The notes: a model not told the origin generated them from the letters alone. A stretch of 64,000 nucleotides of DNA from Rapana venosa (GCA_028751875.1 CM054134.1:41829326-41893325); one strand, 5' to 3'; positions 1-14,411 are shown, numbered from the stretch's first letter. Numbers and translations are program-made.

Positions 1-200
1 CAAGGTTGGCAGTTTGCCAGCAACTGTGTCAAGGTTGGCAGTTTGCCAGCAACTGTGTCAAGGTTGGCAGTTTGCCAGCAACTGTGTCAAGGTTGGCAGT
101 TTGCCAGCAACTGTGTTAAGGTTGGCAGTTTGTCAGCAACTGTGTTAAGGTTGGCAGTTTGCCAGCAACTGTGTTAAGGTTGGCAGTTTGCCAGCAACTG
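1..200. repeat. 29-bp tandem repeat, about 7 copies, cut by window start
   Basis: The unit reads AAGGTTGGCAGTTTGCCAGC plus AACTGTGTC and recurs every 29 bases with only one or two substitutions per copy. It ends at about 200, where the last copy diverges into unique sequence. Each unit contains a short hairpin, TGGC-AGTTT-GCCA. The array starts before base 1, so its total length is unknown. Confidence 0.95.
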
Positions 201-770
201 AATTAGGTATAAGCTCAGGTCACTGTTTGGAACCCATTCTAGTTTGTAGAATAAGAGGAACTGGGTTAGATTAATGAATTTAAAGTTGAGCAGATTTTTA
301 AACCTAGTTTTGATCTGTACTTCAAAGATGAGACACTGAGATATATATTAAGACAAGGCAAGTAACAGGACGATTTTATGCAGTCTTGTCTGTTCTCTTT
401 CAACAGTCACCTTGAAAATGACCATTAACTGGTAGCACATTACACTATGCTAAAAAAATTTTCCCCTCCCAAACGTGTAAAGCTGCTAACATGTTTTCTG
501 GTTAGCCTTGACTTAAAATGTCGGAAGTGATTTTCAAACGTGGCTATTTAAATTAATTATAAAAAATTTTCTATTGGCTTCTGAGAAAAATCCATGGCGT
601 TTGTTTCTCATTGACACACAAAATAGACAGGTAGGACAGTTATCCTTACACAGCCTCATTTCAATGACACGCACGAGCTGAAGACCTACAGAAAATGAAA
701 TTAGCAGTTACGCTTTGGGAACGGCTGGTTTAATTTCAGAATGAGTCGGGTGCAGAAAAGGGGGGATAAA

Positions 771-799
771 GGGGGGGGGGGGGGGGGGGGGGGGGGGGG
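771..799. repeat. Poly-G tract, 29 bases
   Basis: An uninterrupted run of 29 G residues, one of more than ten long G or C homopolymers in this window. It could form G-quadruplex structure on the plus strand. Confidence 0.95.
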
Positions 800-1135
800 A
801 ATTTTAATGTGAAGGTCAGTGGAATATTTCAAAATGTAGCTAGGTGTCTGATTGGATATGTGTGACACGTAACGTCACCTGATAAAATTTGTCATGACCA
901 TTTCTTTTCTTGTGGATGATTTTTAACATAGAGATCTCATGTAGGTGACCTACACGTTTCTTTTCTCTCTCTCTCTTTTTTTTTTTTTTTGAGGGGTGGG
1001 TCTGTTGGCACAGATCTGTAGGGACTGACATCTTCTTCCTCTCTCTGCTTTAGTTTTTATTTCATCAAAAACATGTTCTAAAAGCAAGCAAGCAAGCCCC
1101 GCACTCATGCACGCAGGCACGCGTGCGCACACGCG

Positions 1136-1175
1136 CGTCTAATATCACTTTGAGTGAACAGACGTAAAATCGAAG
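1136..1175. repeat. 40-bp dispersed hairpin element, copy 1
   Basis: This 40-bp segment recurs at 37988-38027 with two differences. It has an outer stem CGTCT/AGACG (1136-1140 with 1160-1164), an inner stem CACT/AGTG (1146-1149 with 1153-1156), and then a constant GTAAAATCGAAG. Both copies are embedded in GCACGC/ACAC-type simple repeat, suggesting the core of a small mobile or microsatellite-associated element. Confidence 0.7.
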
Positions 1176-4100
1176 GAACAACAAGAACAAAACACACACA
1201 CACACACACACTGCAATAAAATATAAATGCTTAATAAAAACTTTGAACACTGTAGCCTTAGTGAAAAGTCTTACAAGATTTCCTCTGAGACAATTTTCAA
1301 TGTTGAGAGCAAATAAAGAAAATGCAAAAAAACCCACTACCCTCACAAACTGCTTTGCATGATTCCTCCCTATGTTCCAAATATAGCACATACTGTGACT
1401 TTGCAAACAAAGGGAAGGAACTGGCACCATTCTGTCATTTAAATGACTTGGCAATACACAAGGATTTTTTCCCAAGTGATGTGATTTGTAAGTAAGTAGA
1501 GTATCCATTATATCAGTAACTCTCAAACTTTACTTTGGGAGACCAAGCATGACCAGAGCAATGGACATTGTAACTTAAGTGAAAAGGCTTTGCAGAGGTG
1601 CTCTTTGGCATCAAGTCAAGAGCATGCAACAAGCCCAGGTCAACCACCTCAGCCAGCCTGTCTTGCTATAACTACAGGTGACTCCCCTAGCTCCAAACAG
1701 TACTCAGTATCTTACAGCTCTAAGCATAACAATCTATACTCTTCTTCACGGGTGAACATTTATCAGAAGTCAGAGTAAAGCTGCCTGTATGGTAAGGTAG
1801 TTGAAAACAGCCATACAGGCAAACTTCTCATCCAGTCTGTACTTACTGTCTCATTGTGATTCTCAGGTGAGGTGAGTGTGACAGAGTGCAAATTCTGGAT
1901 GACCCCCTGGGTGTTAAGCTGGGGAATGGACAACAACAACAACAACAACAAAAAGAGCTAAACTACAACTGGATGCATGATTTTGCAATGTGAACAGTGC
2001 AGGGGGTAAAAAGCCAAGACAAACCGCATCTTTTTTTAAACATTTGTTTATTGAGGAGAATAACAATAGCAAATCCATACACATTCCATTATACTACTAT
2101 CAAATTTTCTACTTCTGCAAGACGATAACGAATAATAATTATGATCGGTAAAAGTACACCAAAAAATAATCTGATTGGAATGAATGAAGACCAGACAACG
2201 ACCCAAGTCACCACAGTTTGTGATTCTTTGTTCTCTGTTAACAAGAGAGTTCCATAAATGCTTACTTACAAGTCCAACAGCACAAAACATGGGGCAGTAA
2301 TGTTACTAGATGTAGGTCACACACCCTTGAAATAGTACAGAAAAACCAATTGCCTAACCCCCCACCCCCACCTCAACCTGAGAGGGATAAAGAACAACAG
2401 GTATTCAGTACACACCATTTTTTCTTTTCTTTTTTGGGGGGAGGGGAGTGGGGGGAGTGTAGTGTAGCTTTTTGTCAGATTCTACAAGAAATTAAATAAA
2501 AAATTTGTTTCCACATTCCCGTTTTCTGCTCCCAATTGAATTTTTAAAAATTACACAGTGATGATTCATAATTCTTTAGGTATTATCATTTTCAAATCTC
2601 AATTCATTTCTAGTTTCAAAGCTTTCCTCATGTTGTGACCTGAAAACTTACTTTCTTCAGCCATTTGTTGTTGTTGTGGCAAGTTTCAACCTAATACCAA
2701 ACATACCTGTTTACCAAAAAAAAAAAAAAAAAAAAAAAAGAAAAAAAATCTCTGACAGCTTATATGGAGGAAAGATTGAAGGGTTGGATGAACAGATGTG
2801 TACAGAAAAGAGAGAACGTACATGCATCTTCTCCGTGTTAGAATCCGTCTTGTTCTTTAAAATAAAACTGATATTGATGTCTGGTCTCAATGCAAAAAAG
2901 AGCCCCAGAACAACTGAACATGACACTCTCCAGTATACCACAAGGTTTTTCCACATGATCCAGACAGGGCAAAAGGGAGCAAAGTTATACTGTCTAAACT
3001 CTAAAAGAAGAAAAACAAGTGATGTGATTAAGAATTCAACGGTATATGGACGAGGCTGCACTGATATGTGGTGTATTAGTATGCACGGCTATTTGTGTGC
3101 CTCTGTATGTGGACACATACTCCAAGCATGTGCACATCAAACAATGTGTGTATGCTTCCCTAACAGAATGTACTTTGAACAAGTATCTACAAATATTGAA
3201 ACTGACATATCTCAATAATTATAGAAATAAGACTAAACAGAGCAGTGTTCCAATTTAACTGACATGGAAAATCTCTCCACCTCCTTCTTTTTTCTTTAAA
3301 TAAAATTAAAAATCCCACACGTAGTTAAAGAATTGAACTAAAAAATAATCTGACATGATAGTCCTATTTCACATAACACAGTTCTACCACTACCCCCTTC
3401 CCCCTCCCTACTTACTAATCCCCCCCACCCTAAAAAAATACTTCTGGAATAGAAGGATGCAGATGCGAGGGTGGAGAACATGAAACGACCTTCCAGTTAT
3501 TCACATTTAGGGTTTTCCTGAACTTGGGTCCTGGACTCATCCAAATATTCATATAAATGCCCCAAATGACTGGATGTGCCTGATTTTATGTGCCTGAATT
3601 GATTAATGGACACAGTACCAAACAGAGACAGGAAAAAACGTAATGCTTTATATGGCTTGGCATTTTTCAAGATGACAGCCTTCCATGATGAAAAAATCTC
3701 TCTTCATGTAAAACGCTCTGAGTTTACACTTTCTCAGGAAACTATTTGGTAACTTAGATAAAACAGTTTTATCTTGTTGACAAGCATTCTTCCACATACA
3801 TATCTCTCCCACAGACACTAACCTTTCCACAGACAGTCATGTACAGTAACACATAAGGAGTTGACAACCAAAAACATGGTTTTCCAGTTTTTATCACAAC
3901 AGGTTTTTTTTGTATTTAAAAAAACCCAACACATTCATAAAGTTCACACAAGGTCAGATTGGCAGTAAGAACTTCTGTGAAAAACTGACATCTGATGATA
4001 CTTTGAAAAACACAAAGATTATTTTTAACACGGGTCAAAGTCAGAAAAGGAAGAACACAAAAATCCCCTAAATCATTGCACAAATGTTCTTTTGAGAACG

Positions 4101-4266
4101 CATCAAACTGACTAAATAATAATTTTTTAAAATCTGTAACAAGTACATGTAAAGTTGAGTATGGAAATCAAAACTATACACATCCCCTCAAACCAGTTTC
4201 CACACAAAATTATACTCCCGTCATGTCTGGACATCTGTAAACGATAAATAAAAAAATAACAGTGGT

Positions 4267-4481
4267 CATGGAATTTACCAGTATTTGCATTTAAAGCATA
4301 TCTATATCTTTTTGCTCCTTCCCTTTTTTCTGAAAAGGTGAATTATAAAACCTGGAGGAAAAGAAAACTCATGGTATTTACCAGTATTTGTATTTGTTTT
4401 AAAGCATATACCGTTTTCTTTTCCTTCTCTTTTTTTTCTTTTTCTAAAAAGATGAATTATAAAACCTCGAGGAAAAGAAAA
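4267..4481. repeat. Tandem duplication, two copies about 103 bp apart
   Basis: Both copies begin with CATGG.ATTTACCAGTATTTG and end with GAATTATAAAACCT.GAGGAA followed by AAGAAAAC, separated by a pyrimidine-rich middle of slightly different length. It is a simple local duplication with no coding content. Confidence 0.75.
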
Positions 4482-5844
4482 CGGTTAACTCATAAGTACA
4501 GCACTATGTGCTTGTGTGGGCCTAGCACAAGTTGCTTCAGAATTGTACTATTTTTGGAGGTGGCCTGAGGCGCTCAAGTGGGATGATTTGCGACCACAGT
4601 CCCTAAAGTGGAGTAATTCCACTGGGACTATACTATAATTTCAAACAAAAACTGTTAACAGGTACTCAAAATACACGATTGATCAACAAATCATCCGTGA
4701 ATTTAACCTTGCCACCTGAAACTGTCAGCCACCATTGCCAGTATTCATACTATAAGAACTGAGTAATTATAGCATGATGTCTGGTTCATCAGTATGTCAG
4801 TGTTCTTCCATCCATCCATAATACTGAACTTACACATACATACATCTGTTCCATGCCACTCACATACATCAAGTGAACATTTAAACTTTTTCTGGCATAG
4901 GTCTTAAGACCAACTTCTATGTATATCATCAATTAAACCAAATTTGTTTAAAAAATATTTTAAAAAACAAAAACAAAATGAAGAAACCTGTCCTTGTAAT
5001 TTAATGTTTTCAGCTTTTTATTGATGGAAATATGCTTTATTTATCATGTGTGGTGAAATGAAATATTTGTAAGTGATACCACCTGCCCCCCAACCCCCGA
5101 GAAAAAAACAAAACCAAACCCAACAACAACCCATTTTGCACCAATAGAGGCAGTGATACTTATTAAGCAGTGTACATTAAAAATTTCAAATTAGAAAAAA
5201 GGGTAGGCAAACACAAAAAATTGCGTAGCACAAACAATAACAACCAAAAACAAACCACAAAAAAGTTACAAATAAAGAAGAAAGAAAGAAAAGCAAGTAA
5301 ATCAAAAGTACACGGTATAGAGAAATAAAACAAAATGCCATGCAACACAAACATTTTTTACCCCCATTTTCTTTCAGCCTATACAGTTGCACGTTTAGGG
5401 ACTAAGAGATTATATATATCTATATATAAGTTCACTGTGTGAGTGTGTGTGTAAGTGGGGGCAGAGAAGGGCCTGGATCATGGACAGTTACACTTCAGTT
5501 ACATGCAACAGGGCAGTTAAACATCAAAGAAACTTGCTCCTTACCTCCTCTTCCACTCTCTTCCCCACTACCTCCCTCTCCTCCCCACACCCCCAAAAAA
5601 TAAGTCAAGGTGAAGTACAGTGATAAGTGGTTTTATAAGTGGACTAAAGACAGTTGATGTGGCCTTGATATGAGCACAGTCTGTCTTTAGCAAAGCCCCT
5701 ACCTCTTCCAGGACTGAGATGAAGCAGTAGGGAGAGGAGAGGAGAGGAGAGGGTGCCAATGGCATGATGTTGACCTTGACAGAAGCTGAGGTCATCAACT
5801 TTTCTCTCGGCATTGACTGACCTTTTTAAAAAAAAAATTCTTTC

Positions 5845-6240
5845 CTGGGCTAGAGCTCCCAGGTTTACCAATGGTGAGGTTTTGCATATGTGACCATTGA
5901 TCCAACCTTAAGGTAGCTGCATTCCAACATCAGGGATGATGTCTAAACATGACACCAGTGTGCATGCATTAAAAAAAAAAAAAAAATGTTGTCGATGTCA
6001 TCTGTTCCCATTGGCATGAAATGGGCTACTTTTTTGAAAGGCGGAGCAGGTTTTAACTAGTGTGCAAGATGTTCTGTGAGTGTTCACACACAGGACCTCA
6101 GTTTATAATCTCATCCGAAGAACTTTTGGCGGAGGAGTCAGTACTGATGAGAAATCCAGGGGAAAAAGTCCCTGGGTGGTGGTCAAACCCAGGCCTTCAG
6201 ATCACGAACTCATTGCTTTAACCACTAGGCTATCCTGCCC
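5845..6240 (-). mobile_element. tRNA-derived SINE, minus orientation (family A)
   Basis: Read on the minus strand, the element starts near 6240 with a tRNA-like head: A-box-like TAGCCTAGTGGTTAAAGC, then B-box-like GGGTTTGACC about 40 bases later. A conserved body follows that matches the copies at 14790-15170, 41240-41600 and 60040-60380. Shared body motifs on the plus strand include AATGGTGAGGTTTTGCATA, GAAAGGCGGAGCAGG and CAAGATGTTCTG. It is a non-autonomous retroelement with no coding capacity. Confidence 0.8.
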
Positions 6241-7048
6241 CTGACTGACTTGAATATGGAATAACCCTCATGAGCATTTTTTCTTAATAACAGTAACACT
6301 CATACTAAATGACCGATCCAAAAAGTATAATGTTATAACAATATTATTACTCATCTTTACTGATTGATCAACAAGTTGAACTGAAACACTCAAAAGACAT
6401 CTACATAAATACAAAATTAAAATCTACAATAATTAGAATCTGTGTTAAGAATTAGAATGTGTAAATAAATTCATCACTTACTGCAGCTTATCACTTACTG
6501 CAGCTAAATCAATCATGCATAACAAAAATGTTAGATGAGATTTTCAGATACCTGTCTTATCATTTATTTCAAAACATATTTGTTGCAGCCATATTTACAG
6601 TGAAAACAAGTCACAGAGTGATATCTACATGTCATGCATAACTCACATTTAATTAACAGCTTTGACATAACCCTGATATGTTAATTCGTGAAATCATAAT
6701 CTCATGTTTTGATCAGTCATTAACTGGGACGTATCAAGTTTTTTTCTCTAACGTATGTTTGTTACTTACAAATATGGTGCTTTAAAATCAGACTTCATAA
6801 TCATACTTATGACATATCTATGTAACAAATGTAATCAAATCTGTTAGATTGCCTGCTACAAAAACGCAGCTGCTTTTTTGGTTGTAATTTTCAATTGAAA
6901 AATAGAAATGCACTTTTCATTAACACATACAAAAATGAAGAAAGAAAAAAAAGAAGAAAACTGATAAACCAAAAAGAAAAAAAGAAAAAAACTTGTCAAA
7001 GACAGTACATGTTCATTTTTTTAAAAAAAAAGTCCTGACTGTAAAGTG

Positions 7049-7077
7049 CACACACACACACACACACATACACACAC

Positions 7078-7131
<54 letters not shown>
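7049..7131. repeat. (AC)n microsatellite
   Basis: About 40 AC dinucleotides with a few TA/GC interruptions. Such alternating purine-pyrimidine tracts can adopt Z-DNA. Confidence 0.95.
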
Positions 7132-7133
<2 letters not shown>

Positions 7134-7994
7134 CTTTCTCCTGATTAAAGCAACCACATCTCAATCTAAACAGCTGAGAGAAAAAGCTGAAAACTAAGAA
7201 TATGAGAGACATGTATTCAAATATCTGAAACAAGATAAATATTTCCAAAAATGTTCAAAATATAAGACTAAAGATAAAAAGGAAAGAAAATTCATAATAA
7301 CCAGATTGGAATAAAATGATGACAATGAAAAAAAACTACAAGAGATTCTCACTCTGATCCAACTTTATTCAAATCCTGGTAACTGTGGTCATCGTTACTG
7401 ATCACGGGCAGAGAGAGAACAATCCCCCAACATAGCAGTGAAAAAACCCACACCTGTTTAACAATACACAATTCAAGGGAAAAAACCCAACAAAGTCACA
7501 CAAAAATCTAACTACAAAAGGAAAGGCAAAATATAAAACACACTGCTCTGTTCTGGGCATAAGTTAAACACAGTACACTACACAAAACCAAAGTCACAGG
7601 TTCCGTGAATAATCTTTTTCACACTCAAGAAATGAGAACAAATCAGAGCCTTGACAGAGACAAACCCAGTTATTTCACATGAATCACACTATGTACATCC
7701 AGAGTCAACATACAGCTCCACACTCTCTTCTCCAGGATCTGAAAATCACCAGGATTAATTCCACAGTAAAGGACAACACATTCCATGAGATTCAGGACAT
7801 CTTAATGACTGTCAGCTCACTGACCTTTTTTCTTCTGTGTGTGGTTGGTGACTGCAAGGTCTGAACTAAAGATTCTGTGTTAAAGCTGTTGGGAGGACTG
7901 ACTGACCCCTTAGTATGGACACGTTCATACCCAGAACAGGAGACAAAATGGTAGAGTCAGAAAACGGACCATTTTCATTGCTTGAAACCATTTT

Positions 7995-8170
7995 GACAAG
8001 TGCTACTGCCGAGTGGTTAAGATCGTTAAATTCACGGGTTCATGAAGTTGAGGGACTGAGTCTTGGCAGCGGTGTCTGGGGAATTAAGGGAGAGAATTTG
8101 TATGATCTCTCAGGTCAACTTAAAATATAGACCTGCCAGTGCCTCAATTCCCTTTGTGCATATAATAAAC
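7995..8170 (+). mobile_element. Probable degenerate tRNA-derived SINE
   Basis: CTGCCGAGTGGTTAAGATCG resembles an A box and CACGGGTTCATGAAG resembles a B box about 25 bases on. The tail has ATAATAAACACATGTAAAAGATC, similar to other SINE bodies here (CACATGTTAAA). The match is loose, so the call is tentative. Confidence 0.4.
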
Positions 8171-10501
8171 ACATGTAAAAGATCAAACTTTACACTTTTT
8201 TGTTTCTATCAAATATAACATCTGTTTTTTGCTTGTATGTTTGTCTGGTGTTTTTGGGGGTGGGGGTGGGTGGGTGTTGCTCTTCTGGTGGTCATTCTCA
8301 CCTGTTTCAATTCTCTCTCAGGCTTCTCTATTTAACTTGCATTACAGAACCACACCCAAGTCCCCTTGACTTTTTAATTTTTATTAATTTTTGGCTTCTC
8401 AAAATAAACATTAAAGTGCTATCAATGTTGACACATTTAATCAGGCTCAATTCAGATTCATTATATCTTAAAGATGTGTTCATCTTTCTAGGTCCTTATG
8501 ACAGGAGATCAACAACAACAACTAAAGTAATGTTGACAGTGCAAGTCCACACACTTAACGCTGACTTGGAGTCTTTTCATTTCTAACTATATGCGAGGTC
8601 ATTACTTACTCACTGACAGTGGATTTGTACTTCGTTAAGGAAGTGGTCCACAGCTGGTTGTCATCAACTGCCAGGCTGAGGAGTACACCTCAGATCATCT
8701 GTCTGCTTTGGGTCTGTCATGTACTTATTAATTTATCTCTGTCCCATAACTATGTAGTAAAATGACATATACATTTTGAAGCAAGCTTCTTTTAAAGCAG
8801 AAAAACAAGTTTTAAAAAGATTTCTGACTCTAATTCCAATTTGACAAGGCTGGAAATCTAAAAATGAAAGGTGGCAGTTGGCAGTAATAATCATCGTCTG
8901 TTACAATAATTGGCAGTAATAATAATTGCTTGTTATGATAATGCTTCTGTTTTCTCTTACTTCAGTTCACCAAGCCAAAACAGTCCAATTTTGCTAGGGA
9001 TTTTGGTTTTTTCTTTCTTCAGCTTACCAACAAAAAGAAAAGTATTGTCCTTTATTTCTTATCATATTTATGAATTTGTGGAGGAAGGGACATATTTAAG
9101 GAAACCAGCGCAAAAAATCCTGATTACAGAGATCTGACATACTTAAGAGAAAAACAAGGTATTTTGGGGGTAATGTACACATACTTTATTATTTTTCAAC
9201 TGCACTGAAGAAATTTTGTGCAGAAAATAGTTTTTGAAATAGAAATTTCGAGAAGCCTCAGCTTTGTTATGTTGATACAATTCACCAGTCATAGGCTCAG
9301 CTGACTTTCCTCTTTTGCACTTTGAAAACCATTCACTATTGCCATAACTTAGCCTTTTGGACACTTTATAACAGTAAATAGCTGAAGAGAATGAATCTAG
9401 CTTTCTACACATTTAAAAAAATTAATCTTACAATTCTGAATTCACGTTCACAGATGAGGTGATGCAAAATCACTTGGGGGCCACTTGAAACTGTGTGCAT
9501 TGAAATGCAGTTCACACACAAAATCTGAGCTTTTCTTGGAATATTCATCAATTTCTCTTGTTAAGTTCACTGTTTTTAATGCTCTCAATTCATTCCTTGC
9601 ATATGCTGTGATCCTCACTTGATACTTCATTTGATTAAGAAATGAACAAATAATTAATTTCCTATTACAGTGTCAACTGACACAACCAAAGGCTTCACAC
9701 TGCTTTGTGCCATGCTGTGCAAGTGACATCACTCTTCAGACAGGTCGGTAAACTTTCCTCTCTCTTTCTCTGAACAGCCTCAAGACATGGTTGAAAAATG
9801 GCAATGACCTGAAGACCCATCATTCAAACAATTGCATTGATAATTCAACTTGAATATGATTCTGCAATTTGTGATCAATATGCAGTGTTTTCATGCCTGC
9901 TGATGCATACTTCTGTAAATTGTGATCAATATGCAGCAGTGTTGTCATCTCCTTTAGTGTTTTAACTTTATCTTCTTCAACAGAAACTGTTGATATTCAT
10001 CTAGATGAATATTTACTTGAGATTTAAAAAAAAATTTTAGTTCATGATTTCATTCTTACATGCAGTTGTTGTTTTTAAACAAATACCAAGCTAAAAATAT
10101 ACAAAAAACCCTGAAAACTCATTTTGAGACCAATGAAAAGAGTACACAGATTTTCAGCACACTCATCTTGATTTGACTTTGTCAGCAAGCTTCCTAGTAG
10201 TGTAATGTTTAATGATACAAAATTTCCACAATGTCTATCAGGTCAGTAATACAACAGAACAATTTGAACTGAGGGGTCAGGTGTATTCAAATAAATGTAT
10301 ATGTAAGTGCCTCTGTGTGTGTGCATGTTTGATTTCATTTAATCTGTGAATATAGACAGGAAAAGGAGTATGGATGGGGATGTGTGTGTTCATTTGTATG
10401 AGTGAGTGAATGAGAGAGACAGGTGGGGGGGGGGGGGGGAGTGTGTGTGCATGCGCATGCATGTATGTGTGAGAGAGACAGACAGACAGAGACGGAGAGA
10501 C

Positions 10502-10609
<108 letters not shown>

Positions 10610-13600
10610 CATGAAAGAGAGTGGTGTGTATCTTTGGAGGATGGTGGGGGCAAGGTAATGGTTTTGGGGATTTGGCAGAAGGGAGACACAAACATAACCA
10701 GCATGGGCCTGGCATTTCAGCAGCAACACTAGGTTATGCAGCCAATCAAGCCTCTGCCACCTATGCATATGTCTTAGCAGATGTGGTTTAGCCCATATGG
10801 AAGGTTCTGCCCACAGTGTCAAGTCAAATGTTCATTTTCAGATGTCACAGCATTAGAAGAAAATGGAAAAGTGTGTGTGTGTGCACGCGCACGTGTGTGT
10901 GTGTGGGCATGCACGCATATGCATGCATGTAGATTATGTGTCAATGCAAGACACGGGCAAAAAGATAAAGCCAAAGGTATGTTCTACAATTTTTTTCTCT
11001 TTTCCCAAAGATCAGTGGATAAAACTACCAGGGGGAAAAAAACCTCAACAAAATTCCAACCCATCCTCTCCCTTGAGACAATGGAGAGGTGTCATTCTGC
11101 CTTCAGAAACATTAAGTTCAACAAATGTTTCGCTTGTTTTTTCTCTTTCCTGAAGATTGACTCATTACATTGTGTGGAGAAAGAATGAGTGAATAGAGAT
11201 TAATACTTACGACTTTGCACAAAACACTGTATCTGGCCTGCTTCATTAGAAGCACAGTTCACCATAATACACACACTTTGAGCAAACAAGATGTATACTT
11301 TTCCCCCTTCTATAGAAGGCTGTTTTTTCTGTTTTGTTTTGCTACTACCCATCACCCACACATAATACAATTTGACACCAGTTTGCATGAGATACACAAG
11401 AGGGCACCATCAAACACGATTTAATGATATTAGATAGCAAAACACAAAAAAACCAAGAGAAGTAAAATGATTATTTCAGTTACAAACACAAACATGATTA
11501 GTTCCACCACCTCTCTTCTACTTTAACTGTGACTTTTTTTTTCCTTTTAAATAAGTAATATCACAAATAATATTGCACAAAAATGTCAGGTTTTTTTGTT
11601 GTATACAGTTGACAACTCCATATACATCATTTCATAACAATTTGCAGTTATTTAATATCATCACAATTCAATAAAGTCACGAAATTGTATGAAATGAGAA
11701 ATGCCCCATTAATATGATTATTATGTTTTTAAAAAAATGCCTTCTTTCTTTTTCTTGTCCACTTCACAGAACACAAAATAATGACGATTTTTTTTCTTAT
11801 CAATACATTGAACACATATAACAAGAGAGGAATGTGATGAACACCATGAGATAAGAATAAGATTCATCATTGTGAAATACAGAATTGATTGGGAAAAAAA
11901 TTGATCACTCATTTCACCAAATTTATCAAAATCTGCTATTTGGAAAAACCTTTAATGTTTGACACTTATCTTTTGCCATAGTTCTAGTCGGGATATTAAA
12001 ACAATATGAACAATGATAAGGGCATGGACAACAGTGTAGAAACACACTAAAGAAAATCATACATTTAAAGATAAAATATCTGAGAATATAGAAAAGGACC
12101 GAAAAAAACCCCCAGGGAATATATTTTGAAGTGTAATGAAATCAATATGGCACCTATCTGTGATAAAATCATCCATGGAAAATATCTTCTAAGAAAAAAA
12201 GGGGGAAAAGGATGACTATCTATGATTAAGCACACAGTTCTACCATCACGAACACTTTACACACACCCCTCTGGCAATACAGCCTATCTACTACAATACA
12301 CACCGCATTCTTCAACAGTAAAATAACTTGGTTATAGCAGAGCCTACCTAACGATATATAGTCATCTTCAAACGCACAATAACTTTATAAAAGAACACAA
12401 AAACTACTGATTATGATTATAAACACTTGGGGACAGAATTTACGATGGTGGGATTTCAAACACAATACTTAACTGTCTGAACAATAAAGGCACCATTCTC
12501 TTTCAAAATCAAAGTTCCTCTGATGGTCAAAGTAGAATGGGCAATCAAAATTCCATTCCAGAGTGTATGTAGACATCCCTTAAAAGGGAGATGTACGGGT
12601 GGTTATGAGGCTGCAGACAAAACTCTTTCTGACAATGTAGGTAGCTATCTTGAAGTTTTTAAACTGATGTCATTCAGTGCAAAAAGCAGTGTCTAACCCC
12701 TTTTGGTGTCGCTCCCTTTTAACATTCACGAACATCTGCTTTCCCAAGGGAATTTCATTTCAGAAATAAAAACTTTGAAATGTACATGTGATGGAATCTT
12801 GCAGCTCATTAGTCCCCTATGTTGTCGTGTTAATCGTTTCCCTGTGGATAACCCGTTACAGGGTAACCAACCACCTCCTAGCCCTTCCTTCTGTATCACC
12901 CACTACTGGGTTACAGAAGCATACAAATGCACACAGTGCACATGTACTGGGAAAGAGGGGTTCTCTCCCTTAACATAGGGATAGTATGTATTGACCAATT
13001 CTGATCTAAAGACAGAATAAGAAAAATGTCATGTCATGGTCACGCTGGCTTTTCCTGTCATGGAGCACTTTTAGACACACACACACACAAAACCATGACA
13101 TTAATCAAAAGCTGTCACGGAGCACCAACGAGGGCGAAGTAGGATGCGCCCTGACCTTGCTTTAGTATCCTGTAAAAAGTCTGAATTCTCAAAAATGAGG
13201 ACATACACAATTTAAAAAAAAAAAAAGGACATACAAAATTACTTGGTGGTCTCTCCAAACTGTCAGGATCAAAACAGTTTGTATATACGACGTTTGCGAA
13301 ATTCTACCGAAAGTTTCATACTTTTTTTTCAAGAATTTTGATGTCTTTGAAGACTATCCAATCACTCTTTGTTTATGGATTCTGAAATTTACAAAGACAA
13401 AAATCTTTTCCTTTACAAAGTTGACTGATATAACCAAATGCCTTGCAGTGTGTTACATCGTGTTGTGTTATAATCATAATGGCATACTTCACAACTTTCA
13501 TGGTCTTTTTTCAATAGTGTCCAGATGAGTATTCAAATAGGCACTGTCTTTATTACACTCAAGTTCATTCAGTTAAATCAATAGTATTACTTGAATACCT

Positions 13601-14149
13601 GCATGTGCACGCTTTCTTTAATAATTCCTTGATAAGCTGTTTATTTTCAGTATTTTTAAAGCCCTACAGTGTTTAGATTTGTCTCTTTTAATTGCATGAA
13701 CATGAAAAAAACAAAACCCATGCTACAATGAAACTAACCAGTAAAGAAAGAGTGACTTTTCTTACATCATAACCACAAATCTGACTTAAAGGAAAAAAGC
13801 AAACTAACACACACACACACACACACTTAAAAACAAATGGTCTAAATACTTTCTTTTAAAACAGAATTACACATGAGTTGTCCTGCAGTCATGAATATTT
13901 TGGAAGGGGAGAACACATTGAAATAAACAAAAAGGAGTATCGAATGACAAAACCTTGCTCAAATAAAAATGATTCAAGTTAAATCATGCCATGAGTAAAC
14001 AAGTTCTGTCTAAAAAGGATGAACACAATGTTCTTTAATATCAAAATGCGAATTCAAGCTTGCTGAACATAGCAACACATTGCCAGTCTCAGTTCTCAAT
14101 TCCAAATGTAAGAACATAATGGCAAAAAACCAGTTCAACACAGACCAGG

Positions 14150-14150
<1 letters not shown>

Positions 14151-14234
<84 letters not shown>

Positions 14235-14411
14235 GTTATGTATGTATGCACATATGCATACATAGATATTCAATAGCCTCCATACAGACAGACACACCAC
14301 ACACACCATACACACACAACACACACTCTCTCTCTCTCTCTCTCTCCACACACACACACACACACAAACACACAAACACACACACACACAAACACACACA
14401 CACTCACTCAC
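14151..14411. repeat. Compound (AC)n/(CT)n microsatellite
   Basis: AC repeat at 14151-14202 passes directly into CT at 14203-14227. After about 50 bases of semi-unique sequence a second CA/CT/CA block runs to about 14411. Confidence 0.95.

Larger units (their letters stand above)
201..5844. other. No recognisable gene; AT-rich flank with simple repeats
   Basis: I see no coding exon here. All open frames are short, low-complexity or lack similarity I recognise. The stretch holds a 29-base poly-G run (771-799), a 40-bp hairpin element (1136-1175), (AC)n at 1192-1211, a poly-A run near 2717-2738 and a tandem duplication at 4267-4481. It may be intergenic, or part of a gene whose exons lie outside the window. 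Confidence 0.6.

Noticed and set aside
1..200. Possible CRISPR-like array
   Set aside because: The 29-bp repeats are directly adjacent without unique spacers, and the genome is eukaryotic.
5163..5392. Phe/Leu-rich minus-strand frames resembling a membrane segment
   Set aside because: They come from an A-rich plus-strand stretch (AAAACAAACAC), with no start context or homology.
8200..8586. 128-codon plus-strand frame
   Set aside because: No recognisable domain or splice context, and it includes TTTTTGGGGGTGGGGG low-complexity sequence.
12703..12978. 91-codon plus-strand frame with several cysteines
   Set aside because: No family resemblance, no conserved motif, and the surrounding sequence is non-coding in texture.
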